NCBI GenBank assembly: GCA_017618715.1
Contig: JAFZTS010000058.1
Span: forward strand, 1 to 37,752
From: Bacteroidales bacterium
Lineage (GTDB): Bacteria; Bacteroidota; Bacteroidia; Bacteroidales; UBA3663
Length of the DNA: 37,752 bases
Direction: 5' to 3'
Within the stretch, counting starts at the first letter, position 1. The number at the start of each line of letters is the position of its first letter. Of this stretch, positions 16,939 through 24,408 are shown piece after piece. Both the position numbers and the translations under genes were made by a program. The notes beneath the pieces are model-generated. The model saw only the letters and a list, made by a program, of their open reading frames with translations. It was not told where the DNA came from and did not search any database.

Positions 16939-16946
16939 CAAAAATA
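16939..16946 (-). promoter_or_regulatory. -7 box of the DUF389 gene
   Basis: TATTTTTG on the minus strand matches TAnnTTTG and lies 32 nt before the ATG at 16906. The -33 position reads TTTT, so the match is partial. Confidence 0.45.
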
Positions 16947-17071
16947 CGGAAAAATAATCTAACATGAAAATATTAATGGTTAATAATATTGAAATGTTAA
17001 GGAATTTAAATGACTTTAACTATCAATAGGAGGACAAATAGTCCATCATTTGGACATTTTAACCATTGAAC

Positions 17072-17191
17072 ATGGACAAAAAGAGGCACAATCGGGATTG
17101 GCACAGGGATTGCAAGTATGCCAGTGAACGCGATAGCGAAAGCATCCTATGGGAAGCTAAACCAAACGTCCAGAACATGTCTAACAATTAA
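17072..17191 (+). CDS. Possible 39-residue basic peptide
   Basis: The frame opens at ATG 17072 with MDKKRHNRDWHRDCKYASER and ends at TAA 17189-17191, 23 nt before hsp20. It is rich in Arg, Lys, His and Asp and resembles no family I know. There is no close Shine-Dalgarno; the AGGAGG at 17028 is too far upstream. It could be a leader peptide or chance. Confidence 0.25.
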   Translation: MDKKRHNRDWHRDCKYASERDSESILWEAKPNVQNMSNN

Positions 17192-17200
17192 TTCAACCGA

Positions 17201-17208
17201 AAGGAGGT
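17201..17208 (+). promoter_or_regulatory. Perfect Shine-Dalgarno of hsp20
   Basis: AAGGAGGT is fully complementary to the usual 16S 3' end and ends 6 nt before the ATG at 17215, the ideal spacing. Such sites are rare in Bacteroidota; no other gene in this window has one of comparable strength. Confidence 0.8.
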
Positions 17209-17214
17209 ACAACT

Positions 17215-17679
17215 ATGTTACCAATGATTTCAAGATTCAATGATCAGAATTGGTTCCCAACGCTGTTCAACGATTTCTTTGATGACAGCGATTTCTGGAT
17301 GACCAATCGCAAACGCAACGTCACTGCACCCGCAGTAAACGTACTCGACGAAGAGAAGGATTACAAGGTCGAGGTCGCCGCACCAGGCATGACGAAGGAC
17401 GACTTCCAAATCCGAATCGACAACGACAACAACCTTGTCATCTCACTGGAGAAGAAAACTGAAACCAAGGAAGATGATAAGAAGGATGCAAAGAAAGCCG
17501 GCAAGTATCTGCGCCGCGAATTCTCCTACAGTCACTATCAGCAGGCATTCACCCTGCCTGACAATATTGACAAAGAGAAGATCACAGCCAAGATGGAGCA
17601 TGGCGTCCTGACCATCGACATCCCGAAGACCGAACCGCAGAAACCTGTCGATACTTCTCGTCAGATTGAAATCCAATAA
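17215..17679 (+). CDS. Hsp20 / alpha-crystallin small heat-shock protein
   Basis: The 154-aa protein has a short hydrophobic N-terminal arm (FPTLFNDFFDDSDFW) and an alpha-crystallin domain from about residue 38 (APAVNVLDEEKDYKVEVAAP, GMTKDDFQIRIDN, LVISLEKK). It ends in the conserved strand MEHGVLTIDIPK and a C-terminal tail. Such proteins bind unfolding polypeptides without ATP and hand them to DnaK or ClpB. It is a single-gene unit with a perfect Shine-Dalgarno at 17201-17208 and a strong terminator at 17705-17741. The promoter was not recognised. Confidence 0.92.
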   Translation: MLPMISRFNDQNWFPTLFNDFFDDSDFWMTNRKRNVTAPAVNVLDEEKDYKVEVAAPGMTKDDFQIRIDNDNNLVISLEKKTETKEDDKKDAKKAGKYLRREFSYSHYQQAFTLPDNIDKEKITAKMEHGVLTIDIPKTEPQKPVDTSRQIEIQ

Positions 17680-17704
17680 TGGATAATCTACTCCAATGTT
17701 CCCG

Positions 17705-17741
17705 AGCCTGCCAGCCTCTTTTGAGGCCGACAGGCTTTTTT
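17705..17741 (+). terminator. Rho-independent terminator of hsp20
   Basis: A 14-bp stem with two mismatches (left arm AGCCTGCCAGCCTC from 17705, right arm ending AGGCT at 17735) closes a TTTT loop and is followed by a T-rich tail to 17741. It lies 26 nt after the hsp20 stop. Confidence 0.85.
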
Positions 17742-17828
17742 CTTTGTACTATATTTTGCACGAAAAGATGACAAATGTAGTAAAAAGAGTTAAAAGGCAA
17801 GGTTTTCGGTAGTTTTTTCGACTTTTCA

Positions 17829-17860
17829 TTTGGAAATAACGACAAAAGTGACTACTTTTG
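17829..17860 (+). promoter_or_regulatory. Promoter upstream of the 87-aa orphan gene
   Basis: TTTG (17829-17832), exactly 20 nt, then TACTTTTG (17853-17860). It lies about 55 nt before ATG 17916 and may drive the whole run up to pncA, since I see no terminator before 23636. Confidence 0.7.
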
Positions 17861-17915
17861 CGGGGTTAAAGCCTTTGATCTTTACACGTTATTGAAATCA
17901 ATATTTCAAAAAGAT

Positions 17916-18179
17916 ATGAATTACGCAACATTCCAAAAACTTCAGTCCTTGGGCTACAAGGGAACGCAAGACGACCCAGCTAAGAACGTCATCACCTGGT
18001 TGAGGCAAAAGGAAATACTTCGCATCGAACCATATTGGCGCACATACGCTGACGAATGCGGATACAGTTGGGCAAAGTCGTGGGAGGAATTCAGTGAGAA
18101 GACTCCCGTAAATTGCGAAACGATGGACGAACTGCTCGACATAGCCCTTGACAATTCGGTCAGAGAAGCACTATTATAA
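17916..18179 (+). CDS. Conserved-looking small protein of unknown function
   Basis: From ATG 17916 the protein is 87 aa; a TTG 24 nt upstream is in frame but less likely. It is soluble and acidic-aromatic, with five Trp (for example VITWLRQKEILRIEPYWRTY and YSWAKSWEEF), no signal peptide and no membrane segment. The composition suggests a compact helical domain. I recognise no family. It directly follows a consensus promoter and precedes the aldo/keto reductase remnant by 21 nt, so it is the first gene of that transcript. Confidence 0.6.
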   Translation: MNYATFQKLQSLGYKGTQDDPAKNVITWLRQKEILRIEPYWRTYADECGYSWAKSWEEFSEKTPVNCETMDELLDIALDNSVREALL

Positions 18180-18200
18180 ACTTTATTAATTACAGTATTT

Positions 18201-18575
18201 ATGAACTACCGCACATTAGGAAAAACCGGCTACAAAGGGAGCGAGATCTCACTGGGCACGTGGCAACTGGGTTCGCGCCGGGGCAAGGCTTTCTACAAGG
18301 GCGAGACGTTCTCAGGCGTGGACTACTACACGGGTGTCAGAGCCGCCAAACGCCTGAAAGAAGAACTTGGCACTGACGATTTGGCAGCAACTGCCCTCCG
18401 TTGGTTCTTGATGCATCCCGAAGTGAGCGTCATTATTCCGGGAGCAAGCCTACCCGAACCAATCGTCAACAACGCAAAGGCCTCGGAACTGCCTGCGCTC
18501 AGCGACAAGGAGATACAGGCCGTCAGAAGAATCTATGACGAGGAGATCCGTCCCCTCGTTCACCAACTATGGTAG
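18201..18575 (+). pseudogene. Aldo/keto reductase with large internal in-frame deletion
   Basis: The 124-aa frame begins like a complete aldo/keto reductase (MNYRTLGKTG then SEISLGTWQLG, residues 1-24). At about residue 28 (near 18282) it jumps to the C-terminal part (GKAFYKGETFSGV, LAATALRWFLMHPEVSVIIPGA, IRPLVHQLW). Full members are about 320 aa, so about 200 residues of the TIM barrel are gone, including the catalytic Asp-Tyr-Lys-His set. The deletion keeps the frame and no internal stop is present. The product cannot be an active reductase; it may be a remnant or, less likely, a repurposed NADPH-binding fragment. Confidence 0.82.
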
Positions 18576-18583
18576 AATAAACA

Positions 18584-19171
18584 ATGCCCATTTCCCTGTT
18601 ACCATCCCTGCTATTGGCCATCATCGTGGTAGGTTATACTCCCGGGCCCGCCAACCTCTATTCGCTGGCCTGTTGCCTGAAATATGGCCGCAGAAAAGCG
18701 CTCAAGATGTGGCGTGGACTGTTCATCGGCTTCTGCATCGACCTATTCTTGATGGTACTCCTCACCCACCTGCTAGGAGAAATGATGGGGCATTATGTAG
18801 TCTATTTGAAATATATCGGCGTGGCCTATATCCTATGGCTGGCTTGGAAGATGTTTCGTGACCAGGGATTGGAAGACACCGAAGCCAAGGACTGTACGTT
18901 CACATCGGGCATGCTCATGCAGATGACCAATGCCAAGATGCTGCTCTTCGAGCTGACGGTTTTCTCGACCTATGTGCTTCCTTACAGCAATCGCCTCATC
19001 AGCCTATTTCTTGTTGCACCATTACTGCTGATTGCTGGACCAGGTGCAAACTTCGCATGGCTCTATGCAGGTGCTTATCTGCGACGTTTCCTTCACAAGT
19101 ATCGCAAGCAGGTTGATCTGACTATGGCATTGCTATTGGCAGCCTGTGCAATCTATATCTTATTTCTTTAA
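18584..19171 (+). CDS. LysE/RhtB-family amino-acid exporter
   Basis: The 195-aa protein has about six membrane segments. It shows the LysE signature near the N-terminus (VGYTPGPANLYSLACCLKYG), a second conserved stretch (YLKYIGVAYILWLAWKMFRD) and the mid-protein MLMQMTNAKMLLFELTVFSTY that normally reads NPK. Family members export lysine, homoserine, threonine or similar compounds; the substrate is unknown. It begins 8 nt after the aldo/keto reductase remnant and precedes carbonic anhydrase by 12 nt. Confidence 0.83.
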   Translation: MPISLLPSLLLAIIVVGYTPGPANLYSLACCLKYGRRKALKMWRGLFIGFCIDLFLMVLLTHLLGEMMGHYVVYLKYIGVAYILWLAWKMFRDQGLEDTEAKDCTFTSGMLMQMTNAKMLLFELTVFSTYVLPYSNRLISLFLVAPLLLIAGPGANFAWLYAGAYLRRFLHKYRKQVDLTMALLLAACAIYILFL

Positions 19172-19183
19172 ATTTACATTACT

Positions 19184-19732
19184 ATGATTGAAGAAATGCT
19201 CAAATACAACAAGGCGTTCGTCGAATCGAAAGCCTACGAAAAGTTTGCCACCTCGAAGTACCCTGACAAAAAGTTGGCCATTGTGACGTGCATGGACACC
19301 CGCTTGGTCGAACTACTTCCTGCTGCCCTCGGTATCAAGAACGGCGACGTGAAGATGATTAAGGTGGCAAGCGGAACGATCACCAATCCCTTCGATTCGG
19401 CTATGCGTTCGCTGCTCATCGCCATCTACGAACTGGGTGTGAACGAAGTAATGATCATCGGACATACGGGCTGTGGTGTGCAAGGCATGAATGCCGAGGA
19501 GATGCTCCATCTGATGAAGGAGCGCGGTATTGACGAAGAACACATCTCGTTGATGCGACACTGCGGTATTGACCTTGACGCTTGGCTCCATGGTTTTGAC
19601 GACACCGAAGCCGCCGTGCTGGAAACCGTCGATCTGGTGCGCCATCATCCCCTTATGCCCAAGGATGTAGTGGTGAAAGGCTATATCATCGAAACCCATA
19701 CCGGTGAGCTGATGCCCATCAAGGAGGAATAA
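19184..19732 (+). CDS. Beta-class carbonic anhydrase
   Basis: The 182-aa enzyme interconverts CO2 and bicarbonate. Zinc ligands and catalytic residues are intact: Cys36-x-Asp38-x-Arg40 in CMDTR, and His94 with Cys97 in GHTGCG. VASGTITNPFDSAMRSLLIA matches the family's central helix region. No signal peptide is present, so it is cytoplasmic. Length and the short C-terminus fit the compact Gram-positive/Bacteroidota-type branch. It lies in the run between LysE and an outer-membrane protein with short gaps (12 and 17 nt). Confidence 0.9.
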   Translation: MIEEMLKYNKAFVESKAYEKFATSKYPDKKLAIVTCMDTRLVELLPAALGIKNGDVKMIKVASGTITNPFDSAMRSLLIAIYELGVNEVMIIGHTGCGVQGMNAEEMLHLMKERGIDEEHISLMRHCGIDLDAWLHGFDDTEAAVLETVDLVRHHPLMPKDVVVKGYIIETHTGELMPIKEE

Positions 19733-19749
19733 CAAATCCAGCGTGCTTC

Positions 19750-20595
19750 ATGAAAGTCCCTTTTCCACTATTGATGTTGCTGCTGCCAACGTCTTTGATG
19801 GCACAGGAGCCGAAGGACACCCTTGCGGCAAGTGTTCCGTCGGCCTTGACGGAAGATGACATCCGTGAACTGACAGCGCCCATTCGCGTGGAGAATACAG
19901 GGTTCATGAGCCCAGACCTCGGCACCAACTGGAAAAAGGACCTTATCGAAACAGGAGTACTAACCAATCCCGAGAAAAGCAAGCCTCAAGAAGTACACTT
20001 GTACGGAGCGCCCCTCTTTCCACGTGGCTCACGACTACCCTCATGGAGCACAGGATACATGTATGGCTCGCATCAATACACAGGCAATCTGATGTATGGA
20101 TATATTGCTTCAGCCAATGCGGGAGTTACACAGCGTTTAGGTAACTATTGGACGGCCAATGCCGGTGTTTCGCTCCAGAAGTATTCAGTCTATTACAACA
20201 CAGCGTCATTCAATGGTTCCCTGACGTGGCAGCCCTCCAAATACTTTGCGCTAACTGCTTTTGGTTACTATATGCCAGGCACGTTCCTGACGAGCTCCGA
20301 CATCAAGATCAGACAAGCCTTTCAATGGGGAGGATTTGCCACATTCCAAACCGACACCAACGTGCCCTTCGGCATCGATGTAGGTGCACGTCAGACCTAC
20401 GACTCTTTCACGGGCCATCAGATTGTACCCATCGTACAGCCCTTTGTCAATGTAGGTGGTGCTAAACTGGGTATCGACTTCGGGCCACTCATCAAAGATG
20501 CCCTTTGGAAGGCCAAGGGCAATGGTGGTCATCCAGGCATGGGGGCAATCCCCCAACCCATCAAGGCCATGCCACGTGTCGCCCCTCGACGATAA
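19750..20595 (+). CDS. Outer-membrane beta-strand-rich protein of unknown function
   Basis: The 281-aa protein has a signal peptide (KVPFPLLMLLLPTSLMA, cut before QEP). After a charged linker, residues about 95-250 form alternating strands with aromatic ends (TGYMYGSHQYTGNLMYGYIA, SANAGVTQRLG, YWTANAGVSLQKYSVYY, YFALTAFGYYMPG), the pattern of a small outer-membrane barrel. The C-terminus (KGNGGHPGMGAIPQPIKAMP, then VAPRR) is proline- and basic-rich and does not end in the usual aromatic residue. I recognise no named family. It lies 17 nt after carbonic anhydrase. Confidence 0.62.
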   Translation: MKVPFPLLMLLLPTSLMAQEPKDTLAASVPSALTEDDIRELTAPIRVENTGFMSPDLGTNWKKDLIETGVLTNPEKSKPQEVHLYGAPLFPRGSRLPSWSTGYMYGSHQYTGNLMYGYIASANAGVTQRLGNYWTANAGVSLQKYSVYYNTASFNGSLTWQPSKYFALTAFGYYMPGTFLTSSDIKIRQAFQWGGFATFQTDTNVPFGIDVGARQTYDSFTGHQIVPIVQPFVNVGGAKLGIDFGPLIKDALWKAKGNGGHPGMGAIPQPIKAMPRVAPRR

Positions 20596-20599
20596 CATT

Positions 20600-20644
20600 T
20601 TATAGTAACTATAGCAAATATAGTGACTATATCGACTTTAATAA
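20600..20644. repeat. 9-bp CTATAGnnn tandem array, copy 1
   Basis: Successive 9-bp units read TTATAGTAA, CTATAGCAA, ATATAGTGA, CTATATCGA and a weak CTTTAATAA. The array begins 4 nt after the outer-membrane protein stop and ends about 20 nt before the bcp ATG at 20665. The same unit and period recur at 30124-30168. Confidence 0.8.
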
Positions 20645-20664
20645 CCCAATAATTCCCATCAACT

Positions 20665-21126
20665 ATGATTGTAGGAGATAAAATTCCCGAAGTCCTTGGC
20701 ATTGACCAGAACGGCAATGAGATCAAGGCGAGTAATTATCGTGGACGCAAGATTGTGCTCTACAGTTACCCTCGTGCCAACACTCCTGGCTGCACCGCCG
20801 AGGCTTGCTCCCTGCAACAACACAAGGCAGAGCTCGAAGCTGCCGGTTATGCCATCATTGGCGTAAGCAAGGACAAGCAGGAGTCTCAACAGAAGTTCGC
20901 AAACAACTACAACCTCGAGTTCCCCCTCATTGCCGACACCAGCACCGAACTGTTACAGCAACTGGGTGCATGGGGCGAAAAGGTATCTTGCGGCCGTCGA
21001 ACTATCGGCACACTCCGCACCACCTACCTCGTCAACGAAGAAGGCATCATCGAGAAGATCTTCACACCCAAGGAAATCAAAACCAAGATCCACGCCGAGC
21101 AGATCCTCGACTTCATCAAGGGATAA
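20665..21126 (+). CDS. bcp: Thioredoxin-dependent thiol peroxidase (Bcp/PrxQ)
   Basis: The 153-aa peroxiredoxin has peroxidatic Cys43 in YPRANTPGCTAEAC and a resolving Cys48 five residues later, the PrxQ pattern that forms an intramolecular disulfide. GVSKDKQESQQKF and FPLIADTSTELLQQLGAWGEK are family landmarks. It reduces hydrogen peroxide and organic peroxides with thioredoxin in the cytoplasm. Its upstream gap is filled by the CTATAG array, and the HD gene starts one base after its stop codon. Confidence 0.92.
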   Translation: MIVGDKIPEVLGIDQNGNEIKASNYRGRKIVLYSYPRANTPGCTAEACSLQQHKAELEAAGYAIIGVSKDKQESQQKFANNYNLEFPLIADTSTELLQQLGAWGEKVSCGRRTIGTLRTTYLVNEEGIIEKIFTPKEIKTKIHAEQILDFIKG

Positions 21127-21127
21127 A

Positions 21128-21808
21128 ATGAATGTTCAACCCGATCCAGCTCTTGTGGCATACGTGGAGCAGGAAATCCTGCCCCGCTATGCCACATTCG
21201 ATGCAGCTCACCAGGAAAACCATGTGCGCACAGTCATTGCTCAAAGTCTGAACCTCGCACAAATCATCAACGAATCGGCCAAATACATGAATGCCGATGG
21301 CACGAAGACCATCATCAACATCGATATGGCTTATGCCATTGCCGCCTACCATGATACGGGCCTCGTTGAAGGTCGTGACACGCACCACATCGTATCGGCC
21401 CGTATCATCCGAGCCGATATGAAACTATTGCAATGGTTCACCAAAGAACAGATTGAGATCATGGCGGATGCCGCCGAGGATCACCGTGCCTCTGCGAAGT
21501 CTGCACCTCGCACCATCTATGGTCGCATTGTGGCTGAAGCCGACCGTGACATCAATCCCATAAATATCATCCGTCGAACGATGCAATTTGGCTTCGCCCA
21601 CTATCCCGAGCTGGATAAAGATGGCCATTACGAACGAACACTTGAACATCTGCACGAGAAATATGCCGAAGGCGGGTATTTGAAATTGTGGATTCCCGAG
21701 TCGCCGAATGGCAAACGTTTGGCCGAACTGCGCGAAATCATACGCAACGAAGCTCTTCTTCGACAAATATACGAACAAATATATATTTCCCTTCAGAACC
21801 CTTCTTAA
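21128..21808 (+). CDS. HD-domain phosphohydrolase
   Basis: I start at ATG 21128, one base after bcp, giving 226 aa; the frame stays open far upstream into bcp, but that is a shadow. HD metal ligands are in place: His in QENHVRTV, the His-Asp pair in AAYHDTG, His in AEDHRAS and Asp in IVAEADRD. HD proteins of this size hydrolyse nucleotides or phosphate esters. The placement before pncB and pncA suggests a nucleotide-metabolism role, which is inference. Its last codons (LQNPS and stop) already belong to the tandem array at 21791-21842. Confidence 0.78.
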   Translation: MNVQPDPALVAYVEQEILPRYATFDAAHQENHVRTVIAQSLNLAQIINESAKYMNADGTKTIINIDMAYAIAAYHDTGLVEGRDTHHIVSARIIRADMKLLQWFTKEQIEIMADAAEDHRASAKSAPRTIYGRIVAEADRDINPINIIRRTMQFGFAHYPELDKDGHYERTLEHLHEKYAEGGYLKLWIPESPNGKRLAELREIIRNEALLRQIYEQIYISLQNPS

Positions 21809-21842
21809 CCCTTCGAACCCCTCAAACCCTTCTTAACCCCAC
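21791..21842. repeat. 9-10 bp tandem array in front of pncB
   Basis: Units read CTTCAGAAC, CCTTCTTAAC, CCTTCGAAC, CCCTCAAAC, CCTTCTTAAC, then CCCAC. The array starts inside the end of the HD gene and stops 7 nt before the pncB ATG (21850). Its last 24 nt (21819-21842) match the minus strand of 31951-31974 with a single difference. Confidence 0.8.
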
Positions 21843-21849
21843 AATCCTT

Positions 21850-23043
21850 ATGCGCCAAATCATCACACATTTCACCGACAATGACCTCTACACCTTCAGT
21901 TGCCAATACTACGTCATGCAGAAATATCCGAGGGCAGAAGTAGAATACACCTTCATCGACCGCAACAACACTTGCTATCCTAAGGGCTTCGATAAACTGC
22001 TGCAAGAACAGATTGACTACATGGCAGGCGTCACCATCACCGACCAGGAAGTAGAGTTCATGACCGAGAAGCTTGTATGGCTACCCCTTTGGTATTTTAC
22101 CTTCCTGCGTGGCTACCGCTTCAACCCGAAGGAGGTCAACATCAACCAGGACGAAGAGGGACACCTCAGCATCCTCATCCGTGGCAAGTGGTTCAGTACC
22201 ATCATGTGGGAGATGCCTATCCTCTCGTGTATCTCCGAACTGCTCCACACCTTGAACGGTGATGTTGCCAACTATAATCTCGAAAAGGAATACGCCAAAG
22301 CTGTCGCAAAGAGCGAGAAGATCTTTGGAGCAGGACTGGTGTTCGGAGACATGGGAACACGTCGCCGCTTTACCTACGATCATCAGAAACTGGTGCTCAA
22401 AGCGATGAAGCATGTCTATGACAGCAAACCTTGGCCTGGCAGATTCACAGGCACGAGCAACGTATGGTTTGCCCTAGAACTGGGTCTAACCCCTCTAGGG
22501 ACCATGTCGCATCAACTCATCTCGTTCGAAGAGAATGTGAGTGGTGTCTTCGAGTGTAACTACAACGTCATGCGCAAGTTCAGCGACGTATATGATGGCA
22601 ATAACGGCATATACCTATACGATTGCTTTGGCGACGACGTCTTCTTCAACAACCTTTCGAAACGCATGGCTATGATGTATAGCGGTCTGCGCGTGGATAG
22701 TGGTGACGAAGAAGAACAGACCGAGAAAATCATTGCCAAGTACAAGAATCTGGGCATCAACCCAGCGACAAAGCAGGTGGTCTATAGCAACGGTCTCGAT
22801 GTCGATAAATGTATCGCCATCCACAAGTTCTGCAATGGTCGAGTGCTGGACAGTTACGGAGTAGGCACACATATTACCTGCGACATCGACAACGCCAAGC
22901 CTTCGAACATCGTTATCAAGCTGACCAAATGCCGTATCACAGAAGTACGTGAATGGCACGACTGCATCAAACTCTCGTGTGACAAAGGCAAGACCCTCGG
23001 CAATCAGGAAAAGTGCAAATACATCCTTTCACTCATCGGATAA
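21850..23043 (+). CDS. pncB: Nicotinate phosphoribosyltransferase
   Basis: From ATG 21850 the protein is 397 aa; an upstream in-frame start in the HD gene is a shadow passing through the repeat array. Family motifs are HFTDNDLYTFSCQYYVM at the N-terminus, FGDMGTRRRFTYDHQ, FTGTSNVWFALELGL and GTMSHQLISFEE, where the His is the residue that becomes phosphorylated. It converts nicotinate and PRPP to nicotinate mononucleotide in the Preiss-Handler NAD salvage route. pncA follows 14 nt later and supplies its substrate. Confidence 0.93.
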   Translation: MRQIITHFTDNDLYTFSCQYYVMQKYPRAEVEYTFIDRNNTCYPKGFDKLLQEQIDYMAGVTITDQEVEFMTEKLVWLPLWYFTFLRGYRFNPKEVNINQDEEGHLSILIRGKWFSTIMWEMPILSCISELLHTLNGDVANYNLEKEYAKAVAKSEKIFGAGLVFGDMGTRRRFTYDHQKLVLKAMKHVYDSKPWPGRFTGTSNVWFALELGLTPLGTMSHQLISFEENVSGVFECNYNVMRKFSDVYDGNNGIYLYDCFGDDVFFNNLSKRMAMMYSGLRVDSGDEEEQTEKIIAKYKNLGINPATKQVVYSNGLDVDKCIAIHKFCNGRVLDSYGVGTHITCDIDNAKPSNIVIKLTKCRITEVREWHDCIKLSCDKGKTLGNQEKCKYILSLIG

Positions 23044-23057
23044 ATCCAAGACAAGCT

Positions 23058-23636
23058 ATGAAACGAAGACTCTTTATCGTCGATCCTCAGAACGGATTCA
23101 TGGACGATGGGACACTGCCCGTCAAAGGTGCGCTCGACAAAATGGCGGCCCTTGCTAACTATTTGCACAATCTCGAACTGGATTATTACGACAAGATCTA
23201 TGTCAGCCTCGACTGGCATCCCATCAATCACTGCTCCTTCGTTGAACAGGGAGGTCCCTGGCCTTCCCATTGTGTTAGTTATACGGCCGACGCTCTCGTC
23301 ACCGACTCGGTGCTCGACGAGTTGAAACGCTGGATGTATGCAAATAAAGTAGAATTCATCCGAAAGGGTGAGCAAGTGGAGCGTGACGAGTATTCAGCTC
23401 TCGACAACGAGGCTGTTGCCGCACATCTGGCCTACGAATTGCGCAAGGCCGACCATCTGGACGTATGTGGTGTAGTGGGAACCGTCTGCGTGCAGAACAC
23501 GCTCAAGGGTCTCATAGAGAAAGCCACAAGTGCAGATAAGGTTACAGCTTTAACCGCATATATTGCCCAATTTGACACAGATTCCGAGAAAGAGTTTGTG
23601 AAGTGGTGCAAAGAAAACGGGATAGCTGTCGCATAA
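23058..23636 (+). CDS. pncA: Nicotinamidase
   Basis: ATG 23058 gives 192 aa, starting directly at the fold (MKRRLFIVDPQNGFMDDG). The triad is Asp9, Lys103 in FIRKGE and Cys144 in GTVCVQNT; metal ligands are in DWHPINH (Asp52, His54, His58). It deamidates nicotinamide to nicotinate, feeding PncB just upstream. A further in-frame ATG at 23013 lies inside pncB and is unlikely. It is the last gene of the run; a hairpin follows at 23644-23676 in the convergent gap. Confidence 0.9.
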   Translation: MKRRLFIVDPQNGFMDDGTLPVKGALDKMAALANYLHNLELDYYDKIYVSLDWHPINHCSFVEQGGPWPSHCVSYTADALVTDSVLDELKRWMYANKVEFIRKGEQVERDEYSALDNEAVAAHLAYELRKADHLDVCGVVGTVCVQNTLKGLIEKATSADKVTALTAYIAQFDTDSEKEFVKWCKENGIAVA

Positions 23637-23643
23637 AGATGTT

Positions 23644-23676
23644 CAATGGCTGAGAACAAAGATTCCTCAGCCATTG
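23644..23676. terminator. Hairpin between convergent pncA and rubrerythrin
   Basis: CAATGGCTGAG and CTCAGCCATTG form a perfect 11-bp stem around an 11-nt loop, midway between the two stops. Neither side has a strong T tract, so it is a possible two-way terminator or RNA 3' end rather than a classic intrinsic one. Confidence 0.45.
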
Positions 23677-23721
23677 GACTTGTTGTTCCTTGGTTTAATA
23701 AGGGATGTGCGAAGCAGCACT

Positions 23722-24264
23722 TTAGAAGTTGTCAACGTGCACCTCAAAGAATGATTGAGGATGAGCACAAACCGGGCAGAGCTGTGGAGCCTTGGTGCCA
23801 ACTACGATATGACCGCAGTTACGGCATTCCCAAACCTTCACCTCGCTCTTCTCGAAGACAGCAGCCGTCTCGATGTTCTTTAGCAATGCGCGATAACGCT
23901 CCTCATGGCGCTTCTCGATGGCAGCTACCATACGGAACTTGGCGGCTAAAGCCTTGAAACCTTCTTCTTCGGCAGTCTTGGCAAAACCCTCGTACATGTC
24001 GGTCCACTCATAGTTCTCTCCATCGGCAGCGTGCTCCAGATTCTGAGCCGTATCACCGATGCCATTGAGTTCCTTGAACCACAACTTTGCGTGTTCCTTT
24101 TCGTTGTCAGCAGTCTTAAGGAAAAGCTCGGCAATCTGCTCATAACCCTCCTTCTTTGCCACCGAAGCAAAATAGGTATATTTGTTACGTGCCTGTGATT
24201 CGCCTGCGAATGCAGCTTCGAGATTCTTCTCTGTCTGGGTGCCTGAATACTTTGTAGTAGCCAT
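23722..24264 (-). CDS. rbr: Rubrerythrin
   Basis: The 180-aa protein has a four-helix di-iron domain (ExxxE/H ligands in [37 protein letters not shown] and [10 protein letters not shown]). A C-terminal rubredoxin domain with Cys147, Cys150, Cys163 and Cys166 (ECRNCG, LCPVCA) binds one iron. Rubrerythrins reduce hydrogen peroxide to water with electrons from rubredoxin/NADH and protect anaerobes from oxygen. It is a single gene with a consensus promoter (24333-24364). Together with Bcp and Gpx the window encodes three peroxidases. Confidence 0.95.
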   Translation of the reverse strand: MATTKYSGTQTEKNLEAAFAGESQARNKYTYFASVAKKEGYEQIAELFLKTADNEKEHAKLWFKELNGIGDTAQNLEHAADGENYEWTDMYEGFAKTAEEEGFKALAAKFRMVAAIEKRHEERYRALLKNIETAAVFEKSEVKVWECRNCGHIVVGTKAPQLCPVCAHPQSFFEVHVDNF

Positions 24265-24332
24265 AATGATATAATTTATAAGTTAGAAATAATGGCTCAT
24301 ACTTTGATAACCTCAAAATATAAGTTCCGGTG

Positions 24333-24364
24333 CAAAGATACAGCTATTCGACAACAAAAACAAA
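24333..24364 (-). promoter_or_regulatory. Promoter of rubrerythrin
   Basis: TTTG (minus strand, 24361-24364), exactly 20 nt, then TATCTTTG (24333-24340), with a leader of about 60 nt before the ATG at 24264. Confidence 0.72.
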
Positions 24365-24408
24365 TATTTTCGACAAAATAAACAATTTTTATTACTTTTT
24401 CATCATAA

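Larger units (their letters stand above)
16947..17214 (+). other. Leader region of hsp20 with palindrome, AGGAGG motif and tiny ORF
   Basis: This stretch between the divergent DUF389 and hsp20 genes holds AGGAGG (17028-17033), the inverted repeat GTCCATCATTTGGAC (17041-17055, 5-bp arms), a 39-codon frame and the hsp20 ribosome binding site. No TAnnTTTG box is seen on the plus strand, so hsp20 may use a different sigma factor. Confidence 0.5.

Noticed and set aside
17028..17033. AGGAGG as ribosome binding site of the 39-aa frame
   Set aside because: The distance to ATG 17072 is 38 nt, too long for a Shine-Dalgarno, and no other start codon lies at proper spacing.
20930..21127. 66-residue N-terminal extension of the HD protein
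   Set aside because: It lies inside bcp in another frame; ATG 21128 follows the bcp stop by one base and starts a normal HD protein.
23646..23957. 103-codon plus-strand frame after pncA
   Set aside because: It begins in the hairpin and runs antisense through the rubredoxin domain of rubrerythrin.
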